Below are positions 8,523 through 15,757 of a stretch of DNA of 41,497 bases, piece by piece. The translations under genes and the position numbers were made by a program. Positions within the stretch are counted from its first letter, which is position 1. Every line of letters begins with the position of its first letter. This stretch comes from DTFZ01 sp964510055 (GTDB taxonomy: Bacteria > Bacillota > Clostridia > Christensenellales > SZUA-584), in contig CAZDZY010000012.1 in assembly GCA_964510055.1 (NCBI GenBank), positions 1 to 41,497 on the forward strand, written 5' to 3'. The notes under the pieces are model-generated. The model was not told the origin of the DNA, ran no database searches, and worked only from the letters and a program-made list of their open reading frames with translations.

Positions 8523-9938
8523 TTATTTATGTACCGGCATCGTCTGCAGCCAGACCTTGCCGGGGCCGGTAAGCGTAGACAGGAACAGCCCCTCACCGTA
8601 GATCGTATTTTGGAAATCGCTTATTATCTGGGTCTGAAACGAGACGCTCTCCTCAAACGCCGCAATATTGGCGGTATCCGCTTTGATCGTTTCTCCCTGG
8701 CCAAGTACGCGCTCAATCATACTTCCGCCTATGGCGATAAAAGCCATTCCGGCGCCCGACAGCCGCTGAAAAGAAATATTGGCTTCATTGTCGTCGCCTA
8801 AGTTCATCGAGATATGCGCGGAAAGCACGACCGGCGGCTGGGCGGCAAGAAAAGCTTCTTTCCGCATTATTATTGCGCTGCCGCTTAAATTCAGCACCAG
8901 TATCTCGCCCGGAAAACGGGCGGCAATACCTATCTCCTGCCCGTATTCGCGGGATGTATATACTGCCGTAAAGGGTGAACCGCCGCGTTTCGGTTTGGTT
9001 TCCATAACAATGCCGCGGCTCATCCATAACATCACGTCCGATTGTGTAAATATGCTCTGGCCCTCATCCAACGTGACGGATGCGGAAGGCAGGTTGCCTC
9101 CTATTATCTTAAAACTCAGGCGCTGCGGCGGTGAAACCGATCCGCTGCCGCCTGCAATCTTCTTTTCAGCGGATTCCCCGGCAGCCTTTTTCGCCGCGGC
9201 TTCTTCCGAGACCTTCTTCGCGGCAGTTTCCTGAGCGGATATTATGGCCGATTTTATAGCGGCTTCGACCGCGGCATTCTCTTCAGCCGCCTTCTTTGCG
9301 GCGGCGGCTTCTTCCGCGGCTCTCTTCACTGCCTCTTTTCTCGCGGCCTCTTCGGCTGCTTTCCTTGCGGCTTCTTCCGCTGCTTTCCTCGCGGCGGCGT
9401 CTTCCTCAGCTTTCTTCGCGGCAGCTTTCCTCGCGGCTTCTTCCGCTGCTTTCCTCGCGGCGGCGTCTTCCTCAGCCTTCTTCGCGGCTGCTTTCCTCGC
9501 GGCTTCTTCAGCGGCTTTCTTCACGGCAGCTTTCTTCGCGGCTGCTTTCCTCGCGGCCTCTTCCGCGGCCCTCGCAGCGGCCTCTTCCGCGGCCTTCTTC
9601 GCGGCCGCTTTCTTCGCAGCCTCTTCCGCGGCTTTCCTCGCGGCAGCCTCCTCCGCCGCTTTCATTGCGGCGGCCCCTTCCGCTATTCTCCTCGCGGCGG
9701 CTTCTTCCGCCGCCCTCGTAGCGGCTTCTTCCGCAGCCTTCGCAGCGGCTTCTTCCGCAGCCTTCTTAGCGCCGGCTTCCTTCGCGGCTTTTTTGGCTTC
9801 TTCATCTATGGCATCGTACGACTGAGTGTTAAACGATGTCGCGTTGCGTATCTTCGGCCCGTGAACTGCCATAGTGCCGCATGTCTTGCAGACAAGCTCG
9901 CCGTCTTTCATTGTGCTTCCGCAAGCAGGACATTGCAT
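8523..9938 (-). CDS. Zinc-ribbon / Ala-Lys-Glu helical repeat / AIM24 fusion protein
   Basis: A 471-aa three-part protein. Residues 1-21 form a zinc ribbon (C3, C6, C17, C20). Residues about 48-262 are low-complexity Ala/Lys/Glu/Arg sequence, expected to be one long charged helix. Residues about 270-471 match the AIM24 (TIGR00266/DUF124) beta fold, including a RLSGAGMAFIAIGG-like core and the typical GEGLFLSTLTGPGKVWLQ end. AIM24 proteins are of unclear function. The repeat is unusually long and its DNA is repetitive. A strong AGGAGGAG site precedes ATG 9938. Open frames on the opposite strand across the repeat are compositional shadows. Confidence 0.85.
   Translation of the reverse strand: MQCPACGSTMKDGELVCKTCGTMAVHGPKIRNATSFNTQSYDAIDEEAKKAAKEAGAKKAAEEAAAKAAEEAATRAAEEAAARRIAEGAAAMKAAEEAAARKAAEEAAKKAAAKKAAEEAAARAAEEAARKAAAKKAAVKKAAEEAARKAAAKKAEEDAAARKAAEEAARKAAAKKAEEDAAARKAAEEAARKAAEEAARKEAVKRAAEEAAAAKKAAEENAAVEAAIKSAIISAQETAAKKVSEEAAAKKAAGESAEKKIAGGSGSVSPPQRLSFKIIGGNLPSASVTLDEGQSIFTQSDVMLWMSRGIVMETKPKRGGSPFTAVYTSREYGQEIGIAARFPGEILVLNLSGSAIIMRKEAFLAAQPPVVLSAHISMNLGDDNEANISFQRLSGAGMAFIAIGGSMIERVLGQGETIKADTANIAAFEESVSFQTQIISDFQNTIYGEGLFLSTLTGPGKVWLQTMPVHK
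9155..9797. repeat. Degenerate in-frame tandem repeats encoding an Ala/Lys/Glu helix
   Basis: About 640 bp of short, imperfect repeats of GCGGC/TTC-rich units inside the AIM24-fusion gene. Within it, a block of over 40 bp beginning at 9370 recurs at 9436, a 66-bp (22-codon) period that keeps the frame. Such sequence is prone to slippage and to assembly collapse. Confidence 0.8.
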
Positions 9939-10280
9939 AACTCACTCCTCCTAAATAGAACGGTGATCAATAATTATCATAAGAATCAAGCAGAATTATA
10001 AGTTAAAATGACTTACGAATTATATTATTAATAAACCGTTCCAGTTAATTTTAATCGAATATACACTTAACAATTTATACCATAATCCCCGCAATAAGGG
10101 GCCCTTTGGGCGGTTGTTTGGTTTCGCCCGGCTACATTACTATATTACCACACTTCATGGAATAATAAAGTACTAATTCAAACTACTGATTGCAGAGGCC
10201 TTAAGGGATATGCCACATGTTTTATCCCTATCCCTACAACCCGCTTTTTTAATGATATCAATATACTTCACGTGCCATCC
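9939..10280. other. AT-rich intergenic region with G+C-rich hairpins
   Basis: No gene is seen. At 10087-10129 two adjacent GC-rich hairpins stand out from AT-rich surroundings: CCCC/GGGG (10087-10090 with 10098-10101) and GGGCG/CGCCC (10108-10112 with 10125-10129). A third stem AGGGATA/TATCCCT occupies 10204-10229 and is followed by a T-run at about 10245. I recognise no riboswitch consensus. A TetR-like 3' relic follows (listed separately). Confidence 0.4.
10238..10276 (-). pseudogene. Possible relic of a TetR-gene 3' end
   Basis: Read on the minus strand, this stretch encodes KYIDIIKKAG, close to KYMDIIKRAV near the C-terminus of the intact TetR protein at 10945-11598. The DNA is also alike (roughly three quarters of about 32 bases). 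No further TetR sequence can be followed upstream, so it would be a short leftover of a duplication. Chance similarity is possible. Confidence 0.3.
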
Positions 10281-10309
10281 TTGACGAGGATAATTCTGTT
10301 TGGTATATT
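10281..10309 (+). promoter_or_regulatory. Sigma-A promoter of the 155-aa membrane protein gene
   Basis: TTGACG (10281-10286) and TATATT (10304-10309) are spaced by 17 bases. This predicts a leader of about 75 nt before ATG 10390. Confidence 0.6.
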
Positions 10310-10389
10310 TTATATAATAAAATAATAAGTTCTGACAATTGATTTAGTATCTAACAAGAAGAGCAATAGACAGAAGGGGGAAGAGGTCA

Positions 10390-10857
10390 ATGGATAAAGA
10401 GGAGAAGGCCTTTACCGTAGATGAATTATATCTTAAGATGGAAAAGCAGGCCAAGACAGGCGAAAAAATAGTCAAGGTGATAGTGATCATCGGCTATATA
10501 TGCCTGTTCGCCGATATCTTGCCGTACGTCATCTTAGGGATTTTCAAAGAGTGGACTTTCAATATGTGGACTTTCAACTCATGGGGTTTCGTATGGTTTT
10601 ATATCATATCGATGCTCTGGTCGGTCTGCTATTATGCGCTTTATCACGGCAAGGTCTGGGCAAAATGGGTATATATAATCTCATTTGCTCCCGTCCTTTT
10701 CATTTTTATGATCGGGCTTTTAGATATTATAATAAGAGGCGGCCTGCTTTCGTTTTTATTTCTGGATCCGTGGATACCCGTGATAACCACAGCGGTTCGG
10801 CTCGCGTCTTGCGTATTGCTCATCAGCTCGAAAAGCGTGCGCGAATTCTTATATTAA
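10390..10857 (+). CDS. Four-helix membrane protein of unknown function
   Basis: A 155-aa protein with a charged cytoplasmic N-terminus (about 1-25) and four hydrophobic helices (about 28-50, 65-85, 93-115 and 122-145). Aromatic residues are abundant around the second helix (FxxWTFNMWTFNSWGFVWFY). No family is recognised. It has its own promoter at 10281-10309, a purine-rich GGGGGAAGAGG ribosome site, and a strong terminator at 10890-10925 shared with the convergent TetR gene, so it is monocistronic. Confidence 0.75.
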   Translation: MDKEEKAFTVDELYLKMEKQAKTGEKIVKVIVIIGYICLFADILPYVILGIFKEWTFNMWTFNSWGFVWFYIISMLWSVCYYALYHGKVWAKWVYIISFAPVLFIFMIGLLDIIIRGGLLSFLFLDPWIPVITTAVRLASCVLLISSKSVREFLY

Positions 10858-10889
10858 ATAACCACCTGAACCATCAAGTTAAAAACATA

Positions 10890-10925
10890 AAAGGCAATGA
10901 TCATATAGTGATCACTGCCTTTTTA
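10890..10925. terminator. Bidirectional Rho-independent terminator
   Basis: AAAGGCAATGATCA pairs with TGATCACTGCCTTT with one mismatch, flanked by T-run and A-run, between the convergent membrane-protein and TetR genes. Confidence 0.88.
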
Positions 10926-10944
10926 CATCATAGTCCGTCTGCCT

Positions 10945-11598
10945 CTAAACGTTCGTCCCCTGCTCTTCGTCCTTATAAACCGCCCTTTTGATGATGTCCA
11001 TATACTTCATCATGTCTTCCTTTATGTCTTCCAGCTTTTCGAGGAACCCGTCGGGCGTATACGCTTTGTAACTGTCGATATTGCGCTTATAATACCCGTC
11101 AAGAAAATCCGTTATAAGGTTGGCGGCCATCTCGGCAGTTACTCCTTCCCTGAGCTTTGACGGATCTATTTTCATGATGTACGATTTGCGCTGGTCGGAA
11201 AGCATCTGCCCGTAACGCTGTGTAAGCTCATCCTTTATATCTTCCGGCAGGTTCAGATACGCGTCGTACATTATGCGGTACATCTGCGGCTCTTCCACCG
11301 CTACCCGTGTTTTTAATAGCGCGTATTGCCACATAGAATCAAAAAAATCTCCCGTAAGCGGCGCGCTGTACTTATTCATCTTTTGAACAAGCGTTTTTAT
11401 CGTAAGGTCAAGCACATAAAGGAACAGCTTTTTCTTACTCTCGAAGTAGTGAAAAAGCAGCCCCTTCGATATGCCCGCCGCCCTGACGATACGGTTGGTG
11501 GATGCGTTTACATACCCGTGCTCCGCAAACTCGTCAAGGCAGGCGGTAAGTATCTTCTGCCGTTTTTCTTCCGGCAAAGCGTCAAATTTATCGCTCAT
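10945..11598 (-). CDS. TetR/AcrR-family transcriptional regulator
   Basis: A 217-aa repressor. The N-terminal helix-turn-helix (about 12-57) has the classic features: KRQKILTACLDEFAEHGY, then STNRIVRAAGISKGLLFHYFESKKKLF. The helical ligand/dimer domain follows. It is the last gene of an ABC-2 operon and begins 3 bp after the permease stop, without an obvious ribosome site, so it is probably translated by coupling. Two identical-type palindromes on the operon promoter (13291-13341) are the likely operators, giving autorepression together with the exporter. The inducer is unknown. Confidence 0.92.
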   Translation of the reverse strand: MSDKFDALPEEKRQKILTACLDEFAEHGYVNASTNRIVRAAGISKGLLFHYFESKKKLFLYVLDLTIKTLVQKMNKYSAPLTGDFFDSMWQYALLKTRVAVEEPQMYRIMYDAYLNLPEDIKDELTQRYGQMLSDQRKSYIMKIDPSKLREGVTAEMAANLITDFLDGYYKRNIDSYKAYTPDGFLEKLEDIKEDMMKYMDIIKRAVYKDEEQGTNV

Positions 11599-11601
11599 CC
11601 G

Positions 11602-12399
11602 CTAACTCTTAAGATCCTTTCTGTTGTATATCGCGAGTGACAGCGCGAAGCCCGCGGCCGCAACTCCTACGGACAGCGCGGCGTATAACAATTCAATACC
11701 GCCGCCGTGCAGCATCACCCTCGAATCAAAGTATTGGAACGGGGTCACGTATTTCAGCCACGATACGTCTTTGTTCATATTGGCGAACATACTAGCGACA
11801 TAAAGCACGAGCACTATACCTATCGAAGCGGACATAACAGCACGCGACCTTACTATAAACATCGAAAGCAGCATGCCGAGCCCCATCACCATAAGCTGCC
11901 CCAAAGCCGTAGCCGCGCCGAGCATTACGGCCGCGCCCAGGTCAACGCCCGTCCTGCCCACCGCCGACAGTATAACAACGGCTGAAGCTGTGTTTATTAC
12001 GAAGAAAACGGCTATAAAAGTAAGCCCCGCGAGAAACTTCGTACTTACTATATTCGTCCTCGACAGCGGTTTGGCGTACAGGAAGTTTATAGTTCCCGAG
12101 TCTTCCTCTTTCGACAAAAGATTTGCTCCAAGTATCATGAACTGTATCATCGCCGCCAGCAGCACATACTGGAATATATATGCGTAATAGTCCATCGTGT
12201 TAGTAAAATCCAACGATTCGAAGCCGAACATCTGTATAAGCTGCGGCGAAAACCCCGACAGCATATCGTTAAGCGTTTGGCCCTGGTCCGCAAACGACGG
12301 GTACATAGCCATGAACATCGCGGTAAGCGCCACTATGCAGGCCGTCCATATAATAAACGATTTTAAATTTCCTTTAAGCTCTCTTAAATAAAGCGTCAT
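11602..12399 (-). CDS. ABC-2 type transporter permease
   Basis: A 265-aa inner-membrane permease with six helices (about 15-35, 75-100, 110-140, 148-175, 178-198 and 235-258). The segment LLSKEEDSGTINFLYAKPLSRTNIVSTKF (quoted in part: KEEDSGTINFLYAKPLSR) is the usual ABC-2 cytoplasmic coupling loop between helices 2 and 3. Its ATG overlaps the TGA of the ATPase gene (ATGA). With that ATPase it forms an exporter probably acting on a drug, peptide or lipid. The TetR gene follows in the same operon. Confidence 0.88.
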   Translation of the reverse strand: MTLYLRELKGNLKSFIIWTACIVALTAMFMAMYPSFADQGQTLNDMLSGFSPQLIQMFGFESLDFTNTMDYYAYIFQYVLLAAMIQFMILGANLLSKEEDSGTINFLYAKPLSRTNIVSTKFLAGLTFIAVFFVINTASAVVILSAVGRTGVDLGAAVMLGAATALGQLMVMGLGMLLSMFIVRSRAVMSASIGIVLVLYVASMFANMNKDVSWLKYVTPFQYFDSRVMLHGGGIELLYAALSVGVAAAGFALSLAIYNRKDLKS

Positions 12400-13271
12400 T
12401 TTCTCCGTCCTCCTTCCTGGTAATACGCCATGAAGATATCTTCGAGCGGCGGGTCTTCAATGAGTATATTGCTCACGTGGTATGCCGCGAGGCTTTTTAG
12501 CAGCGCGTCCGCAGAGCCTCTGTACAGAAACTCTATCGTACCGTTCTGCCTCCTTAAGTCTTCCGCTCCGGGTATCTTCATCTCTTTATCCGCCGCAGCT
12601 TTCACGCGCTTATACTGTGTAGCCGTAAGCTCTTCCATGCTCTGAGTGCTTATGACCTTTCCTTCACGAATTATACCCACCCTGTCGCATATGCGCTGCA
12701 CCTCCGAGAGCACGTGCGACGAGAAGAAAACGCTTGCGCCGTTTTCTTTCGCCTGCCTGATAAGGCCGTAGAACTCGTGCTGTACCAGCGGGTCGAGCCC
12801 GGCCGTGGGTTCGTCCATAATAAGCAGCTTAGGCTGGTGCAGCATCGCCTGCGCAATAGCCGCTTTTTTCTTGTTGCCGGTCGAAAGCTCGCTTATCTTC
12901 CGGGAAGTATCGAGATCGAGCGCCCCGCAAAGCTTATATGCGTGCTCCGTGCCGCACCCGTAAAACTTCGCCGAATAGCGCAGCAGGTCAGACACCCTCA
13001 TGCCGTCGTAATAGCTTACCTCAGCGGGTATATAGCCGATATCCTTCTTTATCTTCGCGGACGACGCTATGCAATCGAGTGAGAATATGCTGCATCTGCC
13101 CGAAGTCGGCCTTATAAAATCGAGCAGCAGCTTTATCGTAGTGGATTTCCCCGCGCCGTTGGGGCCTATGAACCCGTATATCTCCCCTTCGCTCACATTA
13201 AGGTCGAGATCGATGACGCCGCGGTTTTTCCCATAATATTTCGTCAGCTTTTCCGCCTGTATTACATTCAT
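12396..13271 (-). CDS. ABC transporter ATP-binding protein
   Basis: A 291-aa ATPase. Walker A GPNGAGKST is at 36-44, signature LSTGN at 129-133 (the degenerate ABC-2 exporter form), Walker B LLIMDEPTAGLD with D153/E154, and the H-loop in SSHVLSE. A C-terminal extension of about 80 residues may regulate activity. I chose ATG 13271 because AAAGGAG lies ten bases upstream; a GTG three codons earlier is too close to that site. It is the first gene of the exporter-TetR operon. Confidence 0.93.
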   Translation of the reverse strand: MNVIQAEKLTKYYGKNRGVIDLDLNVSEGEIYGFIGPNGAGKSTTIKLLLDFIRPTSGRCSIFSLDCIASSAKIKKDIGYIPAEVSYYDGMRVSDLLRYSAKFYGCGTEHAYKLCGALDLDTSRKISELSTGNKKKAAIAQAMLHQPKLLIMDEPTAGLDPLVQHEFYGLIRQAKENGASVFFSSHVLSEVQRICDRVGIIREGKVISTQSMEELTATQYKRVKAAADKEMKIPGAEDLRRQNGTIEFLYRGSADALLKSLAAYHVSNILIEDPPLEDIFMAYYQEGGRRK

Positions 13272-13290
13272 AATGTACACGCTCCTTTGC

Positions 13291-13341
13291 TGACCACCTG
13301 GTCAATAGCAGCATCATAACACTTTTTGACCATGTGGTCAA
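13291..13341 (-). promoter_or_regulatory. Promoter with two TetR-type operators
   Basis: Minus strand TTGACC (13341-13336), a 17-base spacer and TATGAT (13318-13313) form a near-consensus promoter. Palindrome TTGACCATGTGGTCAA (13326-13341) covers the -35 element. A second copy, TGACCACCTGGTCA (13291-13304), lies just after the expected start point. Centres are 36 bp apart. The shared half-site TGACCA fits autorepression by the TetR encoded last in this operon. Confidence 0.82.
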
Positions 13342-13380
13342 TATCATTTTAAAATTTTACTTATATTAAGAATTATCAGA

Positions 13381-13412
13381 AAAATAAAAACTCCTAAAGC
13401 CTATCGCTTTCA
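13381..13412 (-). terminator. Probable terminator after the radical SAM/peptide cluster
   Basis: On the minus strand AAAGC (13410-13406) pairs with GCTTT (13400-13396), followed by AGGAG and then a T-rich tract (TTTTTATTTTT). The stem is short, so efficiency is uncertain. Confidence 0.45.
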
Positions 13413-13472
13413 CATTTCAAAAAGCAACCCAATAAACAAAGTTACAGATAATTGATACCTTTCTCTATTACT

Positions 13473-13946
13473 TTACTTTTTATCTCTTTTTCTCATAAAT
13501 ATTGGAACCTTATTCATACAAGTCAATTCTTGTTCTGAGTAGTTAAGAAATTGTCGTAGAAAGTCAATTGTTTTATTGTATATTATTTTAATCGAATCAG
13601 ATTCAGCAGACTTGATACTGCAATCAACAGCAATCAATTCTGTTAAGGTATTTTCTATACTTCTTTTATGCGTTTCCCATATATAAGGTCTATATTGTTC
13701 AAATATTTCCATCGTTTTCCTATAGTGTATCTTAAAGTTATCAATTGGTATATTTAAAATGTCCTGCGATGATAGGATCTTATTTATTTTAATTAGTTCT
13801 TTACGGAGGCATGTAATTGCATTTCTTTTTTCTTTCATTATTGGATTATTAATTTGGACAATTCCATTATATATAGTTCCGATTAATGTAAGCCCTCCCA
13901 GTACTATTAATATTATCTGCGAAATCAGAAATTCTATATATGCCAT
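13473..13946 (-). CDS. Membrane-anchored helical protein of unknown function
   Basis: A 157-aa protein. One or two N-terminal hydrophobic segments (about 4-30) are followed by a mostly helical, lysine/glutamate-rich soluble region. No domain is recognised. An AGAGG site six bases before ATG supports the start. It lies 72 bp after the six-Cys peptide gene on the same strand, with a strong hairpin between them, and has the same AT-rich composition. Placement suggests immunity, processing or a regulatory role for the peptide cluster, but nothing in the sequence proves it; it could be an unrelated passenger. Confidence 0.6.
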   Translation of the reverse strand: MAYIEFLISQIILIVLGGLTLIGTIYNGIVQINNPIMKEKRNAITCLRKELIKINKILSSQDILNIPIDNFKIHYRKTMEIFEQYRPYIWETHKRSIENTLTELIAVDCSIKSAESDSIKIIYNKTIDFLRQFLNYSEQELTCMNKVPIFMRKRDKK

Positions 13947-13979
13947 AACAAACCTCTAAAAAATGAATTCAAGATTAAT

Positions 13980-14001
13980 GGGGTGACAAAAATGTCACCC
14001 C
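13980..14001. promoter_or_regulatory. Perfect 9-bp hairpin between the peptide gene and the membrane protein gene
   Basis: GGGGTGACA (13980-13988) pairs with TGTCACCCC (13993-14001) around an AAAA loop. On the minus strand no T-run follows, so it looks more like an RNA stabiliser or intercistronic attenuator than a classical terminator. On the plus strand a T-run appears seven bases later. The minus-strand 3' arm TGTCACCCC is complementary to the GGGGGTGA ribosome site of the peptide gene. Confidence 0.6.
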
Positions 14002-14018
14002 CTAATGCTTTTTTCTTC

Positions 14019-14195
14019 TTATTGAAGAAAACATCCACAGCACTTTTCATAGGCAATGCATGTGCATCCATATGGGTTACAATTAGAAGCATATATAATG
14101 TTTTCCGGATATATGACTACCGACGCTTTAATAACCCCATCAACCCTTTGTATAAATTCGTTTAGAATGGCATCCATTAATTCTTTCTTGCTCAT
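14019..14195 (-). CDS. Candidate six-cysteine RiPP precursor peptide
   Basis: A 58-codon gene between the radical SAM/SPASM gene and the membrane protein, on the same strand. It has a very strong AAAGGGGGTGA ribosome site. The first 37 residues are a cysteine-free amphipathic leader-like part (begins MSKKELMDAILNEF). The last 20 residues hold all six cysteines: C39-x4-C44-x-C46-x5-C52-C53-x-C55, ending two residues after F56. This is the leader/core layout of radical-SAM-modified peptides (sactipeptides, ranthipeptides). I do not recognise it as SCIFF or another named family. It starts 31 bp after the enzyme stop codon. It is short enough to be omitted by default gene callers. Confidence 0.8.
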   Translation of the reverse strand: MSKKELMDAILNEFIQRVDGVIKASVVIYPENIIYASNCNPYGCTCIAYEKCCGCFLQ

Positions 14196-14225
14196 ATTAT
14201 CACCCCCTTTGCATAAAAAGATAAT

Positions 14226-15506
14226 TTATTTCCGTATCTGAGAAATCAATTCATTCTTTAATAGATACTTGTTCAACTCGCAACGGTTATATCCAATATT
14301 TCTGACATCTGGACAATCACCTGCACAATGGTATTTACAATAACATGTATGACATTTTAATGGTAACTGAATATATTGCTTGTTTTTTTTAATCAACTCT
14401 TCATTGATAATGAAACGTTTTTGATCTTTATTATAATAGCCATATTTATATAACCGCCCATCCACATCACGTTCACATGTTGTTACAATACCGTCTGTAG
14501 TCACAGTGAATGAAGGTATAAACATAGCCCCACAAAAACTTTTCACAAGGCGATCTATATTTAAAGCAGAGGTTTTGACTTTTATGCCCAAAGAAGCTCC
14601 AAGCTTTTTTGCCCTTATAAAGGCTTCCCCGAAACAGGATAAATCCGGGGGTGATACAAGATCGTTATCAAGATGAGCGCCTCTGCCCAGCGGAACCAAA
14701 GGTTCTAAAACTAAATCAATTTGGCTTCCGAATCGGCTAAAAAGCAACTCGATCAATTGATTTAAGTAATCTAATCCAAACTTTGAAACAGTGGCTCTTA
14801 CATTTACGTTTTTTTTGACCTCATAAAAAATATCTAGCGTTTTCATAACCGTATGAAACGTTTCTAAACCTGATCTCGAAGGACGCTGAATGTTATGTAC
14901 GTGCTCAATTCCATCCAAAGAAACTAATAGATTGTTTATATTATTTGCAAGAAAGTAGGCGATGGATGTATCATAGAATCCGTTAGTTGTCATAGAGAAT
15001 TGAAAGGCAATATCATTTTTCATGCAAAGTTCTTTGACAGATAATAATGTAAATTTTAAACGGTCCATCGCCATGGTCGGTTCACCACCGACAGCAAAAG
15101 ATATATTTATACCTTTAAGATTCCTTTCCTTACATTGGGTTGCGGCGTATTCAATTGCAGCGGAAATTACTTCTTTTCTCATTGATTTATTTTTTCCAGC
15201 ATCCGCATGACAATAAAGACATCGCAAGTTGCAATTTTGAGTTAATCCTAATGCCAAGTGAAAATAGGTAGATTTTATCTTCTCAATATCAAAAATAGAA
15301 ATATTATTCTGGGTATTTGCTTTTTGTAATAGAGCTTTAAATTCCGAGAATTCCTCATTATTATGAAAGAATCCCCGAATCCTTTCGTTTAGATCCTTGG
15401 ATATCTCCATTACTAATCCAATGGTTGGCGCATATAAAATATAATTAGGACTGTTATCAATAATAAAAATATCAATAGTTTCATATTGATAATAAATCGT
15501 ATGCAT
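14226..15506 (-). CDS. Radical SAM/SPASM peptide-modifying enzyme
   Basis: A 426-aa enzyme expected to cleave S-adenosylmethionine and form crosslinks in a peptide. The radical SAM [4Fe-4S] motif is C92-x3-C96-x2-C99. The SAM-binding GGEP is at 140-143. The C-terminal SPASM domain matches the canonical pattern: C325-x13-G339-x4-C344, then C385-x2-C388-x5-C394-x3-C398, then C409, enough to bind two auxiliary clusters. The N-terminal about 60 residues resemble the peptide-recognition (PqqD-like) region of maturases. AAAGG precedes ATG 15506. The next gene encodes a six-Cys peptide, so the substrate is inferred to be that peptide. anSME-type sulfatase maturases share the domains, but no sulfatase is nearby. 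Confidence 0.9.
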   Translation of the reverse strand: MHTIYYQYETIDIFIIDNSPNYILYAPTIGLVMEISKDLNERIRGFFHNNEEFSEFKALLQKANTQNNISIFDIEKIKSTYFHLALGLTQNCNLRCLYCHADAGKNKSMRKEVISAAIEYAATQCKERNLKGINISFAVGGEPTMAMDRLKFTLLSVKELCMKNDIAFQFSMTTNGFYDTSIAYFLANNINNLLVSLDGIEHVHNIQRPSRSGLETFHTVMKTLDIFYEVKKNVNVRATVSKFGLDYLNQLIELLFSRFGSQIDLVLEPLVPLGRGAHLDNDLVSPPDLSCFGEAFIRAKKLGASLGIKVKTSALNIDRLVKSFCGAMFIPSFTVTTDGIVTTCERDVDGRLYKYGYYNKDQKRFIINEELIKKNKQYIQLPLKCHTCYCKYHCAGDCPDVRNIGYNRCELNKYLLKNELISQIRK

Positions 15507-15757
15507 AAATGGCCTTTCATAACGGTTTTTATATTATATTACCATGGAAAAGTAAAATGTAAATATCATTTTTCGACAAAATGAACAAAGTCGACTCTAA
15601 AAGGAAGAATAGGTGTAAGTTAGGATAGAATTAGCTAGACAGCAAATAGTAAAATACTTTTTAGCAATTGTAAGACATTTTTTATATTAAAACGTTAATT
15701 TGCATATCCTACCTTCATTATACAAAAACTAAAAGTAGATTGCTGCGGGGAGTTTTT

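Noticed and set aside
9244..9825. Long Ala/Ser-rich and Leu/Arg-rich open frames opposite the AIM24-fusion gene
   Set aside because: They mirror the GC-rich Ala/Lys/Glu repeat of the real gene, have no ribosome site and no known domain.
10087..10129. GC-rich double hairpin, considered as a riboswitch (c-di-GMP, preQ1, fluoride)
   Set aside because: Conserved cores of these classes are absent; kept only as an unexplained structured region.
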